Positions 13,701 through 25,204 of a DNA stretch of 64,000 nucleotides are shown piece after piece (within the stretch, counting starts at the first letter, position 1; each line of letters opens with the position of its first letter). This stretch comes from Whitmania pigra. Lineage: Eukaryota; Annelida; Clitellata; Hirudinida; Haemopidae. The DNA lies in the NCBI GenBank assembly GCA_021613335.1, contig JAJTWR010000481.1, forward strand, positions 2,906,001 through 2,970,000, in the 5' to 3' direction. Below the pieces are notes generated by a model. The model searched no databases and was not told the DNA's origin. It saw only the letters and a list, made by a program, of their open reading frames with translations. The position numbers and the translations under genes were made by a program.

Positions 13701-15522
13701 AAAAGTCTCTCATTGACATGGACAACATGTTTGAACTTCTTGATGTTGATCGAGAGGTCTGTTTGATTTTCATCGCAACTTCATTGGTCGGAACTTGTAA
13801 AATGCTGATAATATCTTTAATTAATCAGAACTTTTAAAATATGAATAATATTTTTAACAGCTACTGCAAACAGTGAACCGAATAGTCACACATCATGCAT
13901 TTTAGGCTTTTATCCAAATTGGCCTTTCTTTCTACTTGTTTTTCATGAAAAAAAACGACTAAAGATTATAATTTAATATATATAGTTATAATAATTTTCA
14001 CAGGTAAAAGATGTTGACAATGCACCTGATCTATCAGTCACTGATGGACAAATAGAATTCAAAAACATTTTATTTCACTATCGACCTGAGTAAGTTTTGA
14101 TATTTGCTTTTGATGCAAAAAATTTCAATAGCAAGATCTCCATAGTAGATGGCAATTCATTTTATTGTAAAAATACAAATTAGCAATCGCTATTTGTAAA
14201 CATTTAAAATATGAAAAGAACCTTTCCAGCAAAGAAATTCTGAAAAATGTGTCGTTTACCGTTCCACCTGGTAAGACATATGCCCTTGTTGGTCCTTCAG
14301 GAGCTGGAAAGAGTACCATAATCAGACTCCTGTTCAGGTTCTACGACGTCCATTCTGGAAATATACTCATTGATGGACAAGACATCAGCAAGGTGGATAT
14401 ATAATTGCATGATTTTTACAAAAAATAAATATTAAATTTAAAAAATAGCTTAAAAGATATATTAATTTATATTTTAAATATTGTCACAAATGATATTTCA
14501 GGTTAGGCAAAAGTCATTGAGAAGTTTCATAGGTGTTGTACCACAAGATACTGTTCTCTTCAACAATGATATTGAGTATGATTCCTCACCATTTGTTGGT
14601 AATTTATAATTACAATACTATTATATTTTAATTTAATATTGATATTCTGATATTTATACAAGTTACATATTGTATTTTAGGTACAACATCAAGTATGGAA
14701 AGGTAAGATCCTCATTCGAGGAGATACAAAATGCTGCAAAAGTGGCTGAAATCCATGACAGGATTTTATCATTTCCTGATGGTTGGTTATGTGAATTTAA
14801 AATTAAGCAATCAAGTTTATGTAAATTATTGCAGAAGAGATATTGAATAAATGATAACTTAATATTATTACCTATTAAGCTATGAAAATATTTAAGTTAT
14901 GGAAATATGCCTAACTAGTAACATATAATTTTTGAGTCCACATATCTCATTTTTAACAGGTTATAAAACATTGGTTGGTGAGAAAGGCTTGAAGTTGAGT
15001 GGAGGGGAGAAGCAGAGAGTGGCAATTGCAAGGACTGTTCTCAAAGCACCAATATTTGTCTTACTTGATGAGGTTTTATGCTTTTAAAAGCTATTAATAA
15101 CCAAGAATTAAGCCAATAATAAGTTGCTATTTGTTTAAATTTATTACTTGTCATCTTCATAAAAAGGCTACCTCAGCCCTGGACACACAAACAGAAAGAC
15201 AGATCCAGACTTCCTTGTCCAAAGTTTGTGAGAACAGAACCACAATCATTGTCGCCCATAGACTGTCTACAATCATCCATGCAGACCAAATAATTGTTCT
15301 CAAAGATGGATCCATTGTTGAGAGTGGCAGGTATTTGATCTGTGATTAGAATTTGAGTGATGTTGTGTCATACTGTTGGTGTTGCTTTCATTATTGTTGT
15401 TGTTATTGTTGTAAAGGCATGAAGAGTTGCTGACGAATGAAGGAGGTGTTTATGCAGACATGTGGAACCAGCAGCTCACAAGACTTGAGGACCAAGATAA
15501 ACCTAATTTAAATAACGCTTGA
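10734..15522 (+). CDS. ABCB6/HMT-1-like ABC half-transporter, copy 2 (20 exons)
   Basis: Exons: 10734-11020, 11079-11285, 11480-11615, 11675-11867, 11948-12076, 12148-12250, 12411-12500, 12649-12770, 12944-13053, 13138-13203, 13317-13367, 13443-13597, 13693-13756, 14004-14089, 14230-14392, 14502-14575, 14681-14781, 14960-15072, 15167-15330, 15417-15522. They join in frame to 839 aa, and intron positions and phases match copy 1. The same TMD0, membrane and nucleotide-binding domains are present: GPSGAGKST near residue 621, LSGGEKQR near 725, LLDE at about 750, AHR near 781, so it should be functional. The exon 12 donor is shifted (TT at 13596-13597 before GTTTGG), giving YYRLMIQ where copy 1 has YYRMIQ. 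Copy 2 introns are generally shorter and lack the long microsatellites of copy 1. Start chosen because [10 protein letters not shown] aligns with the copy 1 N-terminus and is followed by the shared motif SPCFFY. Confidence 0.93.
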
Positions 15523-15613
15523 AAGCTTCTTGAAGTAGCCTAATAATAATAATATAATTACTATGCTTCGAGATTCTTACTGATGCCGAGATCACTTTGA
15601 AGTCTTTTTATAA

Positions 15614-15619
15614 AATAAA
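15614..15619 (+). terminator. Candidate polyadenylation signal AATAAA for transporter copy 2
   Basis: Hexamer about 90 bases after the stop codon, with another AATAAA closely following. Placement is typical for an animal 3' end, but use is inferred. Confidence 0.45.
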
Positions 15620-15925
15620 TCCACTTTTTTATTATAAAATAAATATAGTGAGGGTTGCGCTGTAATTTGTAGATTTACAAATTAATTTGTAATAATAAAT
15701 TAATTTAACTGTAATTTGCATTTATTGTCAAAAATATTATTTTATATTTTAATTTTTAGTTTTTGTTTCATCTCCATTTTCTTAGCTTGGGCTGTTGGAA
15801 ACAAGAGTTTTATTAACTCAACCAAACACTATTTTGGTCAGAGGAATAGTCAAGTGCAGAGTGGAAACCATTTTGTTGTTGAATTAGATGCAACAATGAT
15901 AAGTGGTTGAGAAACTATATGTGAG

Positions 15926-16976
15926 GGCACCCCGTCATAACAGCCCGGCGACAGAATAGCCCCGACAAAACAGCCCCGTCAAAATAGCCCGGCGTCAAAA
16001 TAGCTCAAGACAAAACAGCCCCGACAAAACCGCCCCGACAAAACGGCCCCGTCGAAACAGCCCGGCGTCAAAATAGCCCAGGACGGAAAAATCCCGTAAA
16101 AATGGCCCCGTCAAAATAGCCCCGACAAAACCGCCCGGCGACAAAATAGCCCAGGACAAAACAACCCGGCGACAAAATAGCCCGGCGACAAAATAGCCCC
16201 GTCAAAACAGCCCTGTCTCCAGGGTCGGACTGGCTTAAAAAACCGGCCCGGAAATTTTATTTAACTCCTAGTTTGATCAACTTAAACATAAGAAATACTA
16301 GAGTATAAAATTTCTATTCACTATTAACTATTATAACAGCTTTTTATCGTTTCACTGGTAGATGCTAAAACATCAATGATTTCATTGTTATTGATTCTTG
16401 GAAAGAGTCTTTCTCACAAGACATCAGCATGAATGATCTTGATGAAAACGACCTCTCACAAGCAACTTGTGATGAGGATAATGTCAACACAAATTTGTAA
16501 GCCAGATACAATAATATAAATACAATAATATATACGAATAAGCAAGACTATGCAAATTAAACTTCTGGAGAACAATAATAACAACAAACAATACTCAAAA
16601 CGGTCAAAGCATTCAAGCCACTAATTTCGAATTAAATTTTGATTCATTTTCACAACATTTTTTAAAAATACTTTGACATGGAGTTATCGTGGGGCTATAA
16701 TGACGGGGCTATTTTTTCGCCGGGCTATTTTGTCGCCGTTGTTTTGTCCTGGCTATTTTGTCGCCGGGCTATTTTGTCGGGGATATTTTGACGGGGCCAT
16801 TTTGACGGGGCTATTTTGTCTTGGGCTATTTTGACGCCGGGTTGTTTCGACGGGGCTGTTTTGTCGGGGCGGTTTTGTCGGGGCTGTTTTGTCTTGAGCT
16901 ATTTTGACGCCGGGCTATTTTGACGGGGCTGTTTTGTCGGGGCTATTCTGTCGCCGGGCTGTTATGACGGGTCACC
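15926..16976. mobile_element. Foldback-type DNA transposon, copy 1 (GC-rich minisatellite inverted repeats)
   Basis: Left arm 15926 to about 16213 and right arm about 16690-16976 are inverted copies built from short units of the type ACAAAACAGCCCCG and ACAAAATAGCCCGGCG. The outer ends are GGCACCCCGTCATAACAG and its near-perfect complement ending GACGGGTCACC. The element is flanked by a perfect 9-bp duplication, ATATGTGAG, at 15917-15925 and 16977-16985. The roughly 480-bp interior encodes nothing recognisable. Part of it (about 16600-16690) resembles the interior of the second copy at 24.2 kb. A 9-bp duplication suggests mobilisation by a Mutator-like transposase, which is inference. Confidence 0.85.
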
Positions 16977-16985
16977 ATATGTGAG

Positions 16986-18149
16986 AGGCTGCGTCTGTTC
17001 GCTTGACATTTTGCAATTATTGTCTCAAGTTTTCAACTGGTGTAAATCATAGAGATGAGGATGTAAACAAAAATTGTTTTTTTTTTATTATTTTGTAGGA
17101 CCTGAAAGGAATAGGTCACCGGTATGCAGCTCTTAAACTACTACCTTGTACTACCATTAACAACAAGTACTTATACAAAATCATCGTCACAAAAATCGTT
17201 GAATATTATAGTAGTTAGAAACTGCCTAGTGTAGTGGGATGGGTAGGAGTTAGCCATAAAGGGTCAGAGTCAACCACAGGGTTTGGCCGTTTTGACTAGG
17301 GTTAGCCTTGGGTAGAAGCGCTACATAAATGGTAGAACGGTTAAACAGTGCCTTCACATCCTATTTAGAAAGTTTGGCTAAATACATAATTTAATAAACT
17401 TTTCCCTTTAAATATATTTTTATGCTTTTTGTTAGAAATGATTAAGAAATAATTGGAGTAAGTGTTATCATGGAAATTCTAGATTTTTAGTAGGTCAGAC
17501 AGATTAAGGCAATTAAATTTGTCCTTGTTAGAAGCTAATTCTAGCATCAAAGTGATTTTTTGGTGAATGAATGTCTGGACGTTTTATAAGTCACTTTTAA
17601 AATAAATAATTAATTAAGTATTTGAATTATTTTAATCTTTTATTTGGAATGTAATTGGGTTAGTTAAAAAGTTAACCATAAAATTAACAAAATAAAAATT
17701 TGTTACTTTACTTGTTTGCTAATTTACTTATTTAATAAAAGTTAATAATGGCAATTAAAAATAATGTCAAATAAAAAATTGTATTAAGCCACTTTGAATA
17801 AAGAAGAACGAATACAAAATACATCTAAGCTCTCACTAAATCACAAATATGATTTCAAAACTAGATTATTTTATGAACATTTATGTTATTAACATTATAA
17901 ATTTATTTATTTTTGCAGTCAGGTTGTAATGATTTAAAACGCCTTCTTCAAAAGAAACCCTTTAAAATTGTCCATGCTCATTACCCAAGTTTACTTCATT
18001 AGCAACTACCATCTTTTCATTGCCTTACTCATCTGGAATATTTAATCTCTCTTGGAAGGTCGTTGAAAACTACTATTAAGCAGAATCTGCATTTAATTCA
18101 TAACCTACAGCAACAATTCCAAAGCTAATCGATGTTGTGCAAAGCATTG
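16986..18149. other. Intergenic, no gene seen
   Basis: AT-rich sequence between the foldback element and the secreted-protein cluster. No exon with convincing homology or splice signals was found on either strand. Confidence 0.4.
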
Positions 18150-18580
18150 TCAAAATTTCATTATATTGCAATTCTTTTGGCCTTCTAATGGTGCAAAGAC
18201 GCACTTGGCAGTCACCAAATTTTGGCAGCTGGGAATGTAGCAGAATCCAAAATGGTCTTGCCTGTCGAATTGGTGCTAAAAGAGATTTAATCACGAAATG
18301 GTCAAAACCGTTATATTTGCAATAAAAATGCATTTTATAATAAACAAAAATTGTTAATTCTTTAATATTTATTAAATAATTATTTTTATTTATTATGTTT
18401 ATTATTCTCACTTTTTCATTTCCACAAGAATGGCCTTAATGTCATTTTCGATATAATGCCCAGTTTTTTTCGGACTTGCAAAAATTTTGATACATTGGCC
18501 AAGATCAATAGAATAATAAAATCTTTTGTTATACATGGGAACTTTTACCATCGCATTGTAGCAGCTTAATACCCACGTCC
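18150..18580 (-). pseudogene. Secreted Cys-family copy L, probably broken (type I, partial)
   Basis: The last exon, 18275-18150, reads on from a TTTTAG acceptor and encodes the family C-terminal pattern FGFCYIPSC, then KCVFAP and a stop. Upstream, about 18580-18410, a segment ending DIKAILVEMKK matches exon 2 of the 30-kb copy (ELNDIANEMEK). The donor after it reads AAAGTGAGA, where the intact copy has AAGGTAAGA. One G appears lost, so the two exons no longer join in phase. No first exon was found. The copy could still be expressed through another donor, but the simplest reading is a recent pseudogene. Confidence 0.5.
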
Positions 18581-19327
18581 TCCAGATATTTCCAGATATT
18601 GATGATAAAAACAAAACATGAACAAATGTATGAATTTCGAGTAGAAAATATATAAATTAAATATTTATATGTTGTTAAGAAATAATTTTTCAATGACTCC
18701 TCAACCGAACTTTCCGGGTCTCCTGAGCTATTGTGGTAACCAATTAATCGATTATAAGCTTTTACTTTAACAAATTTAACAAAGCTTTTAGTCATAACGT
18801 TTCATAAATTCTCCTCTCCTAATCTTAAAAATATTGTGACAACAAGTGACTTCAGCATCTTTAACATCCAAATTTTATAAAGTTCGAATATTTTGGGATT
18901 GCTGAAGACGTTAGTTATCGTTGTGCCCACATCACAGTTATTAATAAATCAGACAAGTTGCAGACTCAGTTATGAGTTTTGATTCAAGAACTGTTAAAAA
19001 TAATTTTAATAACTGTTACTATTTTCAAACAGACAACTTAATTTTAATTTCCGAATCAACTGAAGCTTTTATTTCCTCAAAAAATTGAGGTCGTTAAAGG
19101 CAAAATTAACATCTAAATCTAAAATGGATCGTTAAGCTACATAGATCCATCTTAACTAAACTAATATCTTGATGTTCTAAAAAATTCAAAATCAAAATCA
19201 GTTTTCTATATTCTTCCGAAGAAGTAGTTGGTCACCACTAAATTTTGGCATAGAATGAAGCTGCATTCAAACCCGATATGGAGGCCAGTTGCTTGGACTG
19301 AAATGTTAATGAGTGTAAAATATCTTT

Positions 19328-20199
19328 TTAATATTCGAATAACTTAAAAAATGAAACAAACTCTATTGGGTAAAAGGCGCATAGCAATATTGTGTCTCCA
19401 TAACAGTCTGGATCGACACTGCAGCCGAATTTTATCTGAGAACCTCTGGCGAACTGCAAATGTGCAATAACAAGTTATGTAAGTTGTGATAACTAATCAA
19501 ATATTTAATAAAATAAGTTTGATAAAACAAATTTAGTAAAATAAATTCAATAAAATATTCAAACTTAATTTGAATTATAATAACACACGGTAAAATCATG
19601 ATTTACATAAATAAATAAAGAAGTTGAAATAAAGAAGTTACTGTTAATGATTTAATTACAATTTTAACAAATGAATAAGTAAATAAATAAACAAATGGAA
19701 GAGAAAAAAATAAATGAGATTACTCGAAAGCTCTTCCATCTGTCTGCAAAACCTTTAAAGGCTTCACGCATTTTACCATCATGATAGGGGACTCCTTTTC
19801 CTAATTCCAATATTACTCCAAAATTATCCTGCTTCGACCTTTCCACCCATCCATTTCCAACCTCGTAATGAGGTGATTGTGCGTGTGGAAAGGGACACTT
19901 CCAGTAGGATGCCGATCGAAGATCCAGGGAATATTCATTGTCGTATTGCTTAACAAATACAATGCTATCATTTAAACTATTAACCAAAACATCTTAAAAC
20001 TAGTAAATTGAAATCAGTATCTTGATCTCAAGTTAATAAATAATTAAAAATAATTTTTTTCTGTTTTGTGAACGTTTTCGATAACAAATACTAAGTCCAA
20101 CTATATTTGGATGGGCAGATTTCATTTGATTCAAAATATCCTGAAACATGTCAGGAGTTAAAGCGTAGGGCTTCTGCCCTGGAACTGCTGGGCGGGGAC
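19328..20199 (-). CDS. Secreted Cys-family protein, type II copy K (5' exon missing)
   Basis: Three exons are visible: 20199-20102, 19948-19724 and 19453-19328. Phases (1, 0, 0) match the complete type II copy at 31-32 kb. The product carries the helix motif YALTPDMFQDILNQ, then WKCPFPHAQSPH, the stretch NFGVILELG, a helix ending FADRWKSFR, and the C-terminal core FGCSVDPDC with LLCAFYPIEF, then a stop after 41 residues of the last exon. No signal-peptide exon was located. The reverse-transcriptase fragment at 20.3-20.8 kb lies just upstream, where that exon should be, and may have displaced it. The family is not one I can name. The alpha-beta order with paired cysteines loosely recalls TPM/MOLO1-like or CAP-like extracellular domains, but conserved catalytic residues of neither are evident. 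Confidence 0.65.
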
Positions 20200-20280
20200 C
20201 TGAAATAAATATTAATAAACATTTTTAAAGCAGAAATAAATACTAACGCAAGATTTGTTAGAGTTGTTTAAATAAAAGCT

Positions 20281-20831
20281 CAGTGAATGTGGGATTGAAA
20301 GCAAACTATTACATTGGCTGATAAACTGGTTGACAGATAGGAGACAGAAGGTAGGCATGGGAGGAATTTATTCAGAGTTGCAACCAGTGCTTAGCGGCGT
20401 CCCACAGGGATCGGTGCTTGGACCTGTGCTGTTCTGCATATATATAAATGATCTGGATGATGGCATAAGATCTAAATTATCCAAGTTTGCTGACGACACC
20501 AAAGTAGCAAGAAGTGTCAGCAAGCAAGAAAATGTGGATAAACTTCAGGAAGACCTTAACAAGTTATTCAAATGGGCAGAAGATTGGCAGATGCTTTTCA
20601 ACGTAGACAAATGCTCCATTAAGCGTATGGGGTGCAGAAACACAAAAGTTGAATATGTATTTGGAGGAGGCATTCTGAAGCAGTCTAATCATGAAAGAGA
20701 TCTGTAAAAGAAAGAGAGTAATAATGCAGAACAATGGAAAAGCATCTCTACAGTGCATGGAAGTTACTAAAAAAGCAAAAAGAGTACTTGGAATTATAAA
20801 GAGAACAGTGGTGAGTAGGGACAAGGATTAA
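20281..20831 (+). mobile_element. Non-LTR retrotransposon reverse-transcriptase fragment (CR1/L2-like), degenerate
   Basis: One open frame contains the RT core: WLTDRRQKV, SGVPQGSVLGPVLF, YINDLDDGI, the catalytic FADDTK motif, and KLFKWAEDWQMLFNVDKC. It ends at a stop near 20707. The expected continuation reappears about 30 bases later in another frame as MEVTKKAKRVLGIIKRTVV, so there is at least one frameshift. No endonuclease domain, 5' region or 3' tail is present. It is a dead 5'-truncated fragment lying opposite in strand to the surrounding gene cluster. Confidence 0.88.
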
Positions 20832-21084
20832 TTAGAAAAATTTAAGATTTACTTAAGTAAATAAGGTTATTAGGACTAAAAAGAATGGTTATTACACAGA
20901 TCTAGGTCTTCTTAACCACTATAAATAGTTGTTGTGTTATGTTAAATATTAATTCATATTTTTAGAGTCGCTAAAATTATGATTGGAAAAGTTTGCTCAT
21001 TTTCATCATTTAAAAGTTTGTGACAAAATGAATACTAACTGTAGGGGATGGGAGGACGAAGTGTTTGAAAAATAGGACTAAAAT

Positions 21085-21300
21085 TAGTTATAAAAAAATA
21101 TTAGTTATAAAAATATATTAAAAAAAATAATATAAAAAAATATTAGTTATAAAAATATATTTAAAAAAATAATATAAAAAAATATTAGTTATAAAAATAT
21201 ATTAAAAAAAATAATATAAAAAAATATTAGTTATAAAAATATATTAAAAAAAATAATATAAAAAAATATTAGTTATAAAAAAATATTAGTCATAATAAAA
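21085..21300. repeat. Tandem AT repeat, roughly 50-bp units
   Basis: Four to five near-identical copies built from ATATTAGTTATAAAAATATA and a run of A with AATATAA, between copies K and B of the secreted family. Confidence 0.85.
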
Positions 21301-21496
21301 ATATTATTTGTATCAAAAATATTGGTTATGATAAAATATTATTTATGATAAAAATTAAAATTAAAATTTCTTATATTTCCTCACTTGAATTTGTCGGGCC
21401 AAATATTTGTTTTATTTATATTTGAAATCATTGACATCAATTTATTTAAAGATAATAAAAAAAATTTTATTAATTTATTTTTCTAAAAACATGTAG

Positions 21497-22230
21497 TTAC
21501 TTGTCAAAGGCGCAGCTTAGGACGACTTTTTGATTTGGACAGCTTGCGTTGTAAGCACAGCCGAATACTGTTGAATTTCTTATCTTCAAATAATATTTCG
21601 AAATTGAATTGATCGGATTTCATTGATACTAACGAATAATAAACATCGATAATAACCGAATAAATATTGTTCGACGACTATTACCTTTTCAATGAAATCT
21701 GTGTTGTCTACCCAGGTCTCGACAATGTTTTCCATACTGTAAGTCGATTCTTGGCCACTGATCATAATGCCGACGTTGTCTGGTCTGGTTTTCCCTTTTT
21801 CAATATTCATTGCTAGTACGGTTTTGTGGTAGAAGCAGTCAGGGTAAAAAGTAGCTTCTCTGTCCATTTGGGTATCATGTCTCTTGAAATGAAGACAATG
21901 TATTAATGAATGATTGAATGGTCGATATTTGAATAGTCTTAGATAAATTAAGAAAAAAATGTCTCAACAATTGCTGACTTTAGCCTAATTAAAAAAATTA
22001 AACATAAATAAATTTCAAAATAAGCATATTATCGTACACATTGTCAAAGACATGATAATTTAAAACAATAAATTAATGTTCGAATTACATACTATTAAAC
22101 GGTTTTTAGATTGCAAAATTTCTCTAATGTTCGATATTGTTCTTGTATCAACAACAGTTCCTAAAGTTTGGCCAGAAGCCAACAAAGGAAGTATGATCAA
22201 TAACGCTAAAATCAGATAACCGCCTGCCAT
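21497..22230 (-). CDS. Secreted Cys-family protein, type I copy B (3 exons, complete)
   Basis: Exons 22230-22093, 21882-21685 and 21583-21497, all phase 0, encode 140 aa. The N-terminus (MAGGYLILALLIILPLLASG) is a clear signal peptide. Exon 1 ends in the helix IREILQSKNRLI. Exon 2 has MDREATFYPDCFYH, AMNIEKG and a helix around ENIVETW. Exon 3 has the family core FGCAYNASC and VLSCAFDK, then the stop. The ATG at 22230 is preferred over an upstream in-frame ATG (22308) because a TTTAAA box lies between them, as in paralogs, and because the signal peptide starts there. Likely extracellular; function unknown. Confidence 0.78.
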
Positions 22231-22260
22231 TTTCGAGACGAGAGCGTCTTGCTCTGAGCT

Positions 22261-22270
22261 CCCTTTAAAT
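22261..22270 (-). promoter_or_regulatory. TATA-like box of copy B
   Basis: On the minus strand the sequence is ATTTAAAGGG, starting about 40 bases before the chosen ATG. The same box at nearly the same distance is found before copies A, E and the 32-kb gene. Confidence 0.5.
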
Positions 22271-22489
22271 ACTGAGTCATCCTTAATAACTTTTAATAGC
22301 AACTCCATTCATTCAGAGATAATGATGATTTAATGACCACGAGTGTTATTTTTTTGCTTGTTTAAAGGCATTTTATTATTATTAAATAATAACACTATCG
22401 GAAAATCCTATTCATCTTTCGATAAAATGTCTTCTTCCTTGGATATGAGTTCACAGTACTATTAAATTTGCTTTTGTTAAATGCCTTAG

Positions 22490-22550
22490 GAGCAATTATT
22501 TCGTTCCCATGTTCAAGCAACTATTTAGTCGATTGAGAATTTTATCTAAT
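22490..22550 (-). promoter_or_regulatory. Conserved upstream block shared with 27.42-27.48 kb
   Basis: This block, containing TCGTTCCCATGTTCAAG, lies about 250 bases upstream of copy B. It recurs as TCGTTCCCATGCTCAAG at a similar distance upstream of pseudogene E, so the duplication included the promoter-distal sequence. It may be regulatory or merely co-duplicated. Confidence 0.4.
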
Positions 22551-22559
22551 TGGACTTGT

Positions 22560-24215
22560 CAGCTTAGTGATAATAAAACATGTCTACATTAAATTATAAC
22601 ATAATTTGTTTTTTTTTAAATTTATTCTATTGTTTCCATTTCAGATGACAATTAATGTTTGCTAAATTAAAGTGCTAGTGAATCACAGTTATACAATACA
22701 ATGGCAAATAGCATCAGAAGTGTAAATGCTTTACTTTTTATCCTTTTATTCAAAACTTCATATTTTTACATTGCAACTTTTTTGACGTTTGTTAAAAATA
22801 TAATTTATAATTTAGTTTTAAAACATTTTATAAACTATCTGCATTAAGTTAAATAAGAAAACACAATTTTTCCTAAATTCCTAAAGAAGGTTAAATTCAA
22901 TCCGTAACCACACGAAATTAATTCATGTGATAAAAGGCACATAAAAACGTGCACTGGAATTAAAATAGCATCTTACATCTTACACGTCTGCATTCCTGGC
23001 ATTCAAAGACAGACGACGCCACCTAAAACATGAAAGAGAAGCAATTGCTTTTCATTTTTTAAGAACGGCATTGAATCATTACTGCCATCCAACAAATATT
23101 AATTGGAACACGCGAGTAATTGCGTCAATGTGGCATTTATCGTCTTTTTCATTCAACGATTTAATGATCGCAAATGTTCTGTTTGCGTCGATTGAAGTAT
23201 TTAAAAACCCCATTTCGTACTCTTAGAAATAAATAGTCACCTAATTGAGGTAATTTGTTTCTTAAAATGTTAACGGAACTTGCTAATTAGGTGACTTTAG
23301 TAATTTTTATTAATATTAAAGTGGATGTATATTTATAACATTAAAAATTGTCTTGAATAATTAAAAATTGAAGTGAACAAATTATTAAAATTATTACATT
23401 AAAATACGATTAGTGATTTAAACTGGAAAAATAAATCTCATGTTTCATTCATTTAATTAATTATTAATTATTAAATAACAAATTAACTTTTAAAGTTGAA
23501 GTCAGTTATGGATTTACAAAAGACGAAAAGAAAGGTAATTAAAAATGAAAATAAAAAATTTCATTCTTAGCATCATAATTTTTAAAATTTTATTTTTAAT
23601 CGTAATTTTTTTTAATACCGTTGTTACACAATTTTAAACTCCGAATAAAATCTTGAGAGTTCTGATATTTTCTACGTACTGATATTCTCCTACACACCCT
23701 TTCGATCGGGTAAATAAATAGATAAATAAAACTATTTTCCAAACAAATCAAGAATCTATTACTAATGAACTTATGAAACTTTCTTTAGAAAAGTCTGACT
23801 GGTGCCTCAATTATGCTTTCAACAAACCCCAGCATCCTCTTTTGCAATGATGTACATCCTTTTTCTCACCAATCTTTATCATTAATAATCAATTGCCAGT
23901 AATAACTATCGTAATTTTATTTTTAAATATGTTACCAATATTGAATCATTAAAATCAATATTGTTATCTGGTATAAATCAAATTCCCAAAAATTTAAAAA
24001 AAGGTCTAAAAAATATTATATTAACGGTTTTGAAATGTGAAAGAATGAAGCAAAATCATGTATAAATGGCAGTTTGGGTCAGCACTGCAGCCGAATTGTA
24101 TTAGAATATTTCTTGTTCACCTACAAAACTGAGATAGTTGTTTTAGTTGTTTAGTTGTTTTGGCTTTTGTTGTTGTTGCTGTTGGTGATGTCGTTCAAGG
24201 TGATGACTTGAAGGC
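22560..24215. other. Intergenic, no gene seen
   Basis: AT-rich sequence upstream of copy B with no supported exon. The foldback element at 24.2 kb closes this stretch. Confidence 0.35.
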
Positions 24216-25045
24216 GGCACCCCGTCATAACAGCCCGGCGACAAAATAGCCCCGCCAAAATAGCCCCGTCGAAACAGCCCCGTCAAAACAGCCCCGTCAA
24301 AACAGCCCCGTCAAAAATAGCCCAGGACAAAACAGCCCCGTCAAAATAGCCCAGGACAAAACAGCCCCGACAAAACAGCCTCGTCAAAACAGAGGTAATA
24401 TTGGTTCATTGTGGATTTTTTACATGTTCACATGACGTGATGATAAGGTGAGTCCGATAAGGTGATTCATTTTGTGTGGCTCGAATATGTTGTACGTCAG
24501 TCGATAACATAGATTAAATTCCAATTCAATACCTTCATGTACATATTGCAACTCAGGGAAGGATCACAAGAAATTAGACGATCAAAGGAACCTTCGTGAC
24601 TTAATGAGTGTCTGGTAAATTCTCTTTGTGCAGATGGCACATGTTGCTTGTCAATCGATAATTTATATTAAATATCAACTTGAAAAGTCTATGTAAACTA
24701 AGGAAGTAGCCGGAATCTTAATATTTTAGACGATAAATCTTCCACTTAATGAAATTCCGTGATACCAATTAAACTCATAACGGTCATAAAAGCATTCAAA
24801 CCACTAACTTCAATTTGGAATCAGTTATCAGTTAATGTATTCAACTCACAAAGATTTTTTAAAATATATTGACGGAGCTATTTTAACTGGGGCTGTTTTG
24901 CCCTGGGCTACTTTGTCGCCGGGCTATTTTGACAGGGCTATTTTGACGGGATTTTTTCCCGTCCTGGGCTATTTTGTCGCCGGGCTATTTTGACGGGGCT
25001 GTTTTGGCGGGCTATTTTGTCGCCGTGATGTTATGACGGGTCACC
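24216..25045. mobile_element. Foldback-type DNA transposon, copy 2
   Basis: Same family as the 15.9-kb element. The left arm starts GGCACCCCGTCATAACAG at 24216 and continues as ACAGCCCCGTCAAA-type units to about 24392. The right arm, about 24875-25045, ends GTTATGACGGGTCACC. Flanks CTTGAAGGC (24207-24215) and CCTGAAGGC (25046-25054) match at 8 of 9 bases, an ageing 9-bp target duplication. The interior shares a stretch near the right arm (GCATTCAAACCACTAA) with copy 1. No coding sequence. Confidence 0.83.
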
Positions 25046-25204
25046 CCTGAAGGCAGAATTTCTGTTGATCATATGAAGCATTTATTTTCTATAAAACGGA
25101 GATTGTTAAATGGCATGCAATCAAACAGTGCAAAAATACATTTTAACTAAATTAAAAAGTAGTGTTTCAGGAGATTTATTAAAAGCTTTCCTTAAGAAAG
25201 TCTT

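Noticed and set aside
22231..22308. Upstream in-frame ATG for copy B (adding 26 residues)
   Set aside because: It would place the conserved TTTAAA box inside the coding region and bury the signal peptide.
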